Assembly (NCBI GenBank): GCA_025558075.1
Contig: JAHLKF010000012.1
Coordinates: 434,001-498,000 of the forward strand
Length of the DNA: 64,000 nt
Reading direction: 5' to 3'
Source: Gaertneriomyces semiglobifer
Lineage: Eukaryota; Chytridiomycota; Chytridiomycetes; Spizellomycetales; Spizellomycetaceae
How positions within the stretch are numbered: the stretch's first letter is position 1; every line of letters begins with the position of its first letter. The notes below the pieces were generated by a model, which saw nothing but the letters and a program-made list of their open reading frames with translations, searched no databases and was not told the origin of the DNA. This document shows, in pieces, positions 57,800 through 64,000 of this stretch. The position numbers and the translations under genes were made by a program.

Positions 57800-58625
57800 T
57801 TAATTGCGTAGCTTCTTCGGCCGTGGTGTATAGGCGGCTGTCGATGCTCGAGGCTTCGGAGTTTCAAAAGGTCTTGGCGGTAGAGCTGCTTTGACATCGA
57901 GATGGACTATCCTTTCCAGCAGTTTCCTGCAAAGAAATTGTGCGTCTGGCACAATGACATCCAAGATGAACTTTGTCATTTTCATTGCTTCAATGAGACG
58001 CACGTGCATATTGTGGATATTGTGTGCGTCTCATTGAAGCAATGAAAATGACAAACGTAGGGCCCCGGCGATTGATCACCCAAAACATGTGGCCGTCGCG
58101 GCACTCAGGAACCAACACGGAGAACTGCATAATGCATCCAGACACAAGGGCCATGTGGAATCGCGCGCGATGAAGATCGGCGAGACCAATGTATGGGACG
58201 ACCCTCATCGCCTCCAGGACCGCCTGAAAGGTACAGACGATGTGATCCTTGTGCACGGCTCGCACATCCTTTCGACATTCAAGAACGAAAATTGGAATCT
58301 CAATGCCATCTCCGTGTGGGGCGGTAATGGCTAAATCCGACCGGGTCAACCCATCGGTTCCTGCATCAAAGACGTGGGAATATTCCAGGCGAGCACGCAG
58401 CCCGTCACCAACAACGGCAATGAGATCCGCAAAAATTCGGACGCTCAACAACTTCGTCTCCGCCTCCAAGGAGGTACCACCGCCAGCAGCTGCATCGGAT
58501 TTCAGTGCTAACAGCACGGATAGCAGGGTCAGTGTCAATATTGTCTCCTCTTTGTCAGAAAACGGCCAAAAACCGTAGGTACGATCAAGATTGGGATAGA
58601 AACCAGGGCGGAAACTTCGCTACGA
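57800..58625 (-). pseudogene. Disrupted or unusually spliced gene, possible PD-(D/E)XK nuclease-like domain
   Basis: A minus-strand frame open from about 58625 (YGFWPFSDKEET region) to 57990 has no ATG of its own, so an upstream exon is implied. A central stretch reads SDLAITAPHGDGIEIPIFVLECRKD. The D...(D/E)xK-like spacing (Asp, then E-C-R-K) resembles restriction-endonuclease-fold domains, such as those in Crinkler-type proteins of chytrids. This is inference. The frame ends inside a perfect 32-bp palindrome at 57972-58055, and a second frame continues beyond it (EAMKMTKFILDVIVPDAQFL) to 57800. Removing one palindrome arm plus the loop (52 bp) would put both halves into one frame. A weak intron across the palindrome is the alternative. 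Confidence 0.4.
57972..58055. repeat. Perfect 32-bp inverted repeat with 20-nt loop
   Basis: Left arm 57972-58003 and right arm 58024-58055 are exact reverse complements; the spacer is 58004-58023. The arms contain tcattgaagcaatgaaaatg and its complement. The palindrome splits the open frame described at 57800-58625. Confidence 0.95.
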
Positions 58626-59047
58626 AGTTCTGGTAGACGCCCAAGAACTCTCATAGTCTCCCGGGATATCCGCGGGGCAACCAACAGAGCTTACAAGCGG
58701 ACATATTCGTTTTGTTTTTCCCGTCCTTCTCAGTGACCGCCGCAGCGGTTCCACCGTGCCCATTCAATTTGGCTTTTCTTCGATGTCCTTCTGGCAATCC
58801 TTCTGGCAAAAACAGATGAAATTAAGCCAAGCACAACAGACAATGGAGTCGACTACCGGGTTGACCATAATGACCATCCCTGAACGGGAACTTTGTCTTC
58901 GAGTCCATACCGGGCTCTCAAAATTGCTATAAATTGGTTACACCTTGCTTTGCGAAACATATTGATACCAACTTCACGCTTACCCGATGATATCTGAGAC
59001 AACGCTGTCGCCCCTTTTCCTTTTCGGCCGCAGTCTATCAATGAACT

Positions 59048-59139
59048 TTGGCACAGGCGCAAACGCTGAGCTGATCAAGGTCAAGAGGGTGTTCCCTCAA
59101 CTTGACCTTGATCAGCTCAGCGTTGGAGCGTGTGCAAAT
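59048..59139. repeat. Long quasi-palindrome
   Basis: A perfect 24-bp core (59062-59085 against 59101-59124), an inner GAGGG/CCCTC stem offset by a 2-nt bulge with a TGTT loop, and outer flanks (59048-59061 against 59125-59139) that still pair at about 12 of 15 positions. The decayed flanks suggest that the inverted duplication was once about 40 bp per arm. Confidence 0.9.
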
Positions 59140-59938
59140 GGCGTGCACGTCGAGAATTTTTTGCTCCTGGGAGAAACTCTTTAATACACCGATACGAAAA
59201 ATGCACGAACGGTAACATAATTAACCATTTCCCTCTCTGTCCTCTGGATTTCATCCCACTCACGACGTGACTGTAACAAAGATAGATAAAAAAAGGGCAA
59301 TGTTAGCCACGAGGCAAAAAGCTTATAGGAAAAATGTATCGGATAGAGCAACAAGGTACTGATCGCTGAGGTTGTTGGTTCTTCCCAGTCCTGAATTTGA
59401 AGCTGAGCTTGATTGAGAGTCGGTATCGATCTCGAAATCTGTGTTTGCACTCGAGGTATCAGCTCAGATGGGATCGAGAGGAGGAGGCGAGGGAGAGTTC
59501 TGAGGTCAATGCGTAAATTGGAATTAACACCTGGCACGATCAAAGGTTATTTAATTACAACAACAAGTACATATACAAGGATTATGTGAATTAAATGGAT
59601 GCAGTTGCGATTCCCAACGTTGGGTTGGTTGGTTGGTGCGCAACTTATTATCTGACGAGAGACCTATTATTTGTCACACATATTTTCATCACGGTCCTCT
59701 ACACGGGATGTAGATCTAGGCGGTGCATATAGTGAATGCATTTTACCAACATGAAATGCATTCAATCCAAATCCACAGACGTTCGCAATCACATCCACTT
59801 CTCCTTTGATGAATCTGCAAAGTACACTACCAACGCATAAGGCTCATCACCTTCAGAATTCAACTTCAGCGCCTGGCGACAGCAATTATTCCCAATTGCA
59901 TTTGTCAAAGGATACACGTCTTCGCGTTTCCGCCTTGA

Positions 59939-59946
59939 TATAAAAA
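59939..59946 (+). promoter_or_regulatory. TATA box of the thioredoxin-reductase-like gene
   Basis: TATAAAAA 80 bp upstream of the ATG at 60026, plus strand. Confidence 0.55.
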
Positions 59947-60025
59947 CAGGTCCTCGCCGTTGGACCTTCACAAATAAACAACGTCTTTACACAATCCTTT
60001 CACATTTTCCCAAGTCGTAGTAGCA

Positions 60026-61079
60026 ATGTCAGCCTTGGAGAAGAAAGTGTTTGATGTCGTTGTCATCGGTGGTTCCTTCGCAGGTCTCTCCGCCGCTCTA
60101 CAACTTGCCCGCGCCCGGCGTCCCGTTCTCATCATCGACTCTGGAAAGCCGCGCAACCGCTTTGCCAGCCATTCTCACGGTTTCCTCGGACAGGATGGTA
60201 GATCTCCGCTCACCATTCTTTCAGATTCCAGAGCTCAACTGGCCAAATATCCGACCTGTCACTTCCTTGAGAACACTTCAGTATTGACCGTAACCAAATT
60301 GGCCGAGACTCCAGCCAACTTTCAAGTCACAACGTCGTCCAGCCAGACCTTCACCACCAGAAGAATCATCCTCACTACAGGCGTTACTGACACACTGCCC
60401 ACCGGTATCACCTCCATCGATGAAAACTGGGGCAAAGGCATCTTCCATTGTCCTTACTGCCACGGCTACGAGTTCTCTGACAAACCCTTGGGCATTTTGG
60501 CAAGCATTGACATGATCGCATTGCACCAGGCCAACCTACTCCGTGACTGGTCGCACGACATCACCTTATTCCTTGGTGGTGGAACAGGTTCGGGCGCTCT
60601 CAAGCCCGTTGCACTGACAGAAGAGCAAATTCAAACAGTAACAAGAAGAGGAATCAAGATTGAGACTCGCCCTTTGAAACAAGTGCATGCACATGGCGAG
60701 GAGTTGTCTGGCGTCGAATTGGCTGATGGAACTAAGCTTCCTATCAAGGGTTTACTCATTTTCCCTACAATGAAATTTGACGCTACCGGTCTTGCGGCTC
60801 AGATTGGATGTGAACTATTCAAAGGACCTATGGGACACGAAATTCTAAAGGTCGAGCCGATCACGCAGCTGTCCTCCGTTCCTGGAGTCTACGGCGCTGG
60901 TGAAGCTACCGGCGCTCCAAACATGTACGTCCCCTCTGTTTTGAACCTGATGCTGTTTGCCCATTCTAACGATCATTTACACCTATAGTGCCGTGTCGGT
61001 TGGGCAAGGGTCAATGGCAGGGGTCATGTGCCATCAATCGTTGATTACCGAGGAGGTCGCTCGTCTCCCTCCAGCCTAA
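60026..61079 (+). CDS. Thioredoxin-reductase-like FAD/NAD(P) disulfide oxidoreductase
   Basis: Model: 60026-60924 joined to 60989-61079 (64 bp intron, GTACGT/TATAG), 329 residues. An N-terminal FAD-binding GGSFAGLSAAL (about 15-25) is followed by the redox-active CPYC (Cys 142 and Cys 145) in FHCPYCHGYEF, and VYGAGEATG for FAD binding near the C-terminus. Splicing replaces an aberrant tail with NIAVSVGQGSMAGVMCHQSL, the expected last helix. The glycine motif that normally binds NADPH is poor here (LFLGGGTGSGA), as in ferredoxin-dependent or gliotoxin-oxidase-like (GliT/HlmI) relatives, so the electron partner is uncertain. No signal peptide. A role in dithiol metabolism or redox defence is inferred. 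A TATA box lies 80 bp upstream. Confidence 0.85.
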
Positions 61080-62138
61080 AGAACAATAGAATTGCAAACG
61101 TCCGTCTGATATGCTAGATTAAGCCTAGGAGAGCAGTGCCAGCTGTATCTGTGGCAGATGAGTCTTTCAGATACGAACGTTGTGCGTGTTGCCAACGGGC
61201 ATCTCAAAGGCCGCGGAAGTCGCGTAATATATCAACCGCATACCTGCAGTGACAATGACCATTTCATGTACAATGGGAACGTAGGAAATGCGTCCAGCGA
61301 AGACGTGGATGAGAGATTGACGGCTATCGACAGCATCTCTAAGCACGTCTGCGCTGAGTGCTCTCCGAGTAGACATCACTATGCCTCGTAAACTGTGCCG
61401 CTCAATGCCCAACGGAGCATGCTTCATAAAACCTTCCAAGGAGATCGTTCTTCATCGGTTGGTTGGCAATTCAGTGTTATGAATCAATGAGAAGCCCAAC
61501 ACTTCCAATTGAAGTCAAGTTTGGTACCTTGGCAGATCGCCCAGCGTGTATTATCATCTACTTCCCTCGCCAAGTTCCCATCGCCAATGCATGCACCGGA
61601 ATCGTGAGAGTCTGCTATGCTTTCCGACCACTTCTCACCACTTCTCACCACTTCTCACCACTTCTCAACACCTTTCACCACGTCTTGGCAAACACATTCG
61701 CATTTAACACTTGCAACCGGAGATTTTAAGGCCTGAGGTTAGCGCATGGCACAGTCACGTTTAGTACCGGCACAGTCACGAGCATTACGTCTATTAATAG
61801 CGCGAGGACCCTCGCGAATGACTATGGAACGGTGACATGATATGGAACGTCTAGACGGTGCTGTATGTTTTCCGGAGTGCAGAGAGGACTGACTGGGCGA
61901 CATAGAAGGGCAGAGCACGGACGTCGCATACCCTGACAGATACAACGACGATTTCGAGAGTAATATATACGAGTTGGCGGATAGTCTTTTCTGACCGAGT
62001 TGACCCAAGGCGCGCTGGCACGTCGTTTCTCGCGAATTACGGCAAGCCTTCCCCTCCAACCTTTCTCTTATTTCCGTTTTTTGCGTCTGCCTGTCCTTTA
62101 AATACCAAAGAGGGGGGCTGCATTAGGCAGCAGTCGCA
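61080..62138. other. Intergenic region with minisatellite
   Basis: About 1.06 kb. A 90-codon minus-strand frame at 61167-61439 and others lack domains. It contains the tandem repeat at 61629-61680. The SNF7 promoter lies at the right end, where TTTAAATA occurs near 62097. Confidence 0.4.
61629..61680 (+). repeat. 10-bp tandem repeat (CACTTCTCAC type), about five units
   Basis: Three exact units of cttctcacca are followed by two diverged ones (cttctcaaca, cctttcacca). A simple minisatellite in noncoding DNA. Confidence 0.9.
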
Positions 62139-62983
62139 ATGAATCTTTTTCGGCGTGCTCAAGCGACAAAGGCGACGCCCAAAGATGCCATCGTACGCTT
62201 GCGAGAGTCCCTCGAGATGCTCGAGAAGAGGGAAAGATATTTGCAAACAAAAATCGACAATGAGTTGAAGATTGCGAAAGTCAATGTCAGCAAGAACAAG
62301 AGAGGTATGGATTTGCACCTACAAACGCTTATACTCTTTCTTTACTTTTTTTTTGGTCGGTCTCTTTGAATGGATACTGACTGCACTTTTTGTATTTGAA
62401 CAGCTGCTTTGATGGCTTTAAAGCGCAAAAAAGCCTACGAAGACCAGATTCAAAAAATAATGGGTTCGCGAATGACGCTGGAACAGCAAGTGATGGCCAT
62501 AGAAAACGCAAATGTCAACCTTGAGACGATGAATGCCATGAAAGCGGGTGCAGACGCCATGAAATCCATTCATGGAGCGCTCGATGTGAACAAGGTGGAT
62601 GCCACCATGGATGATATTCGGGAACAAATGGATCTGGCAAATGAGATCAGTGAGGCGATCAGTCAGCCGGTGAACTTTGGCGTAGAATTTGATGAGGATG
62701 AGTTGAACGAGGAACTGGAGTTGTTGGAACAGGAGGATCTCGATGCACGACTATTGGATACTGCGGGAGTCGGTGCAGAGTTGGAGGTCGAGGCACCAAG
62801 TGTTCCGTCGGCGGCTGTCCCTGGTGAGCCCCGCATTATGCGAGTATTACTATCATACCCGGTACTAATAGCACGTTCTGCTGCATAGCTATTGCCCAAC
62901 CACCTCGGCCCACGCGTGCACAACCTGTAAAAAGCGACGAAGACAGAGAACTGGAAGAACTGCGTGCGGCTATGGCATTATAG
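62139..62983 (+). CDS. SNF7: ESCRT-III subunit SNF7/Vps32 (CHMP4)
   Basis: Model: 62139-62304, 62404-62823 and 62889-62983, 226 residues; introns of 99 and 65 bp. The basic N-terminus MNLFRRAQATKATPKDAI leads into the core helical hairpin (RLRESLEMLEKRERYLQTKI, KNKRAALMALKRKKAYEDQI). MTLEQQVMAIENANVNLETM and DVNKVDATMDDIREQMDLAN follow as in CHMP4. The C-terminal part is acidic (FDEDELNEELELLEQEDLD) and ends ELEELRAAMAL, the amphipathic helix bound by Bro1/ALIX or Vps4 partners. SNF7 polymerises into spirals that drive membrane scission in multivesicular body formation, cytokinesis and nuclear envelope repair. Length and charge pattern are normal for the family. Confidence 0.95.
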
Positions 62984-63312
62984 ATTGGTTGTGCGGTCTT
63001 CGCCGCTTTGTCGGAAATACCAAAAGGCCGTGCTATTCGTATGATGTAAGTCGGCACAGTACTTTGGCGAAAGTGATTGCTAGTAGCTTAGCAAGGAGAT
63101 CGATTTATTTTCCTCGCCATGCTTTGCGGATTGAGCTCAAGCAAAGATGACAGCAGGCCGAATATACAATAGGCTAGGTCTTGAACTGCGCACACTCCAG
63201 TTGGAAGAATACAATTATTGACGTCTTAGTGAACAAATGTGTTTCATTGCAGATCATTTTTTATCATTAGGGTGAGAGTCATCATGATAGATAGAATTGT
63301 CACTTTGTCCCC
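62984..63312. other. Convergent 3' flanks
   Basis: About 330 bp between the stops of SNF7 (plus) and biotin synthase (minus). No feature is seen. Confidence 0.5.
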
Positions 63313-64000
63313 TCAACCCTCTAAAACCAAACGTCCCTTTGTGGCGGTCACCGGTGGTACAGGCACTTCCTCTGGAAGAAACTTGTCAGAACCTTGGCGG
63401 TGGTTAGCCTGCTTTGGCGTCAGTCCCAAAGTTTGGAACATCATCTGGTCGTCAGTGAACGCGTTGTTCGGGGTGGTCAAAAGCTTGTCGCCAGTGAAAA
63501 TGGAATTGGCACCCGCCATGAAGCACATGGCTTGTTCTGGTTGGGTAAATCGAACGCGACCAGCGGAGAGTCGGACCTACAAACATGGGCAGAATCGTGA
63601 GTGGCTAGAGACATGTGCCACACGGGGTGAGAGAAAACGTACCATTGATTTCGGCATGACAATTCGTGCTGTCGCAATCATTCGCACCATTTCCCATATT
63701 TGAACAGGCTGGACGGGACGGCACGCGTGAGTGACATGCACATTCGGGCAAATGAGAAAATAAATATCAGTTACCTCTTGGTCGCCAAGTGGAGTTCCCT
63801 TCACAGCCAAAAGTGCATTGACAGGAACACTTTCGGGGTGTTCTGGTAACGTTGAGAGGGTATACAGCATTCCGACGCGATCTTCGGGCTGTTCTCCCAG
63901 ACCAATGATACCTCCAGAACATACAGAGATGCCTGCATCACGTACATTCGCAATAGTTTGCAAGCGCTCATCGTATGAGCGCGTTGTAATAATCTGATTC
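63313..64000 (-). CDS. BIO2: Biotin synthase, 3' part, runs off the right edge
   Basis: Model: complement of 63313-63576, 63643-63708 and 63775 to beyond 64000; introns of 66 and 66 bp, phase 0. The visible part is the C-terminal half: [55 protein letters not shown], then [19 protein letters not shown] (joined over two introns), [20 protein letters not shown] and [13 protein letters not shown]. The N-terminal radical-SAM CxxxCxxC motif lies outside the window. The enzyme inserts sulfur into dethiobiotin, using S-adenosylmethionine and Fe-S clusters, in mitochondria. The conserved Arg of MVRLSAGR that binds the [2Fe-2S] cluster region is present. A short tail after LGLTP is typical of fungal members. 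Confidence 0.95.

Larger units (their letters stand above)
58626..60025. other. Gene-poor stretch with a second palindrome and ORF remnants
   Basis: No complete gene could be built. Around the palindrome a minus-strand frame reads NAELIKVKLREHPLDLDQLS, which loosely recalls the header of Crinkler-type proteins (L-I-K-x-K then D-x-D-x-L). It could be a 5' remnant of the gene at 57800-58625. A 120-codon minus-strand frame at 59181-59543 lacks an ATG and has a hydrophobic centre (LLLYPIHFSYKLFASWLTLP). The right end holds the promoter of the gene at 60026. Confidence 0.35.

Noticed and set aside
60925..60988. Unusual hydrophobic tail of the thioredoxin-reductase-like protein
   Set aside because: This is read-through of a 64-bp intron. 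The spliced tail has the normal last helix of the family.

Overview
This window is nuclear DNA of a fungus, most likely a zoosporic (chytrid-type) one. The genes have many short GT-AG introns (47 to 109 bp, usually 55 to 85), no operons and eukaryotic tRNAs. Fungal-type proteins are present: a MUB1/SamB MYND protein, a fungal Pumilio protein, a hybrid histidine kinase, a RasGEF and a TPR-DUF4470 protein. They sit beside genes usually lost in non-flagellated fungi: an XRCC2 recombinase paralog and a protein resembling the cilium-associated UPF0193 family. No genus can be named from sequence alone. Exon joins were worked out by hand from splice signals and reading phase. Most joined models total an exact multiple of three and restore a known domain, but no transcript data were available.

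Layout. 1-2.7 kb: UPF0193-like gene running off the left edge, XRCC2, an unknown acidic protein. 3.6-6.3 kb: glycoside hydrolase family 2 enzyme. 6.5-9.1 kb: a seven-exon gene joining IQ motifs, a coiled coil and a Pumilio RNA-binding domain. 10.2-11.4 kb: MUB1-like MYND protein. 12.0-16.1 kb: large helical-repeat protein. 17.0-17.7 kb: secreted, probably GPI-anchored Cys/Met/His-rich protein. 18.1-18.9 kb: gene-poor stretch with a duplicated short sequence. 19.3-22.2 kb: RasGEF. 22.4-23.0 kb: small unknown gene. 23.7-28.1 kb: hybrid histidine kinase. 28.5 kb: tRNA-Val. 28.9-32.9 kb: USP7-type deubiquitinase. 34.2-38.2 kb: WD40 plus inositol-polyphosphate 5-phosphatase. 38.5-40.2 kb: unknown five-exon gene. 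40.6-41.8 kb: direct repeats and a lone ORF. 42.4-45.4 kb: TPR-DUF4470 protein. 46.4-51.3 kb: KDM5 histone demethylase. 51.8-52.7 kb: holocytochrome c synthase. 52.8-55.2 kb: CAF-1 large subunit. 55.5-57.1 kb: peroxisomal 4CL-like ligase. 57.8-59.2 kb: a damaged gene region with two long palindromes. 60.0-61.1 kb: thioredoxin-reductase-like enzyme. 62.1-63.0 kb: SNF7/Vps32. 63.3 kb to the right edge: biotin synthase.

Four identical tRNA-Gly(GCC) genes lie at 33.2, 42.1, 45.7 and 51.5 kb in alternating orientation, with conserved 5' flanks. Functionally the window is a mix of housekeeping genes (chromatin, ubiquitin, ESCRT, phosphoinositide and Ras signalling, heme and biotin biochemistry) without obvious pathway clustering. 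The accessory-looking parts are 18.1-18.9, 40.6-41.8 and 57.8-59.5 kb.
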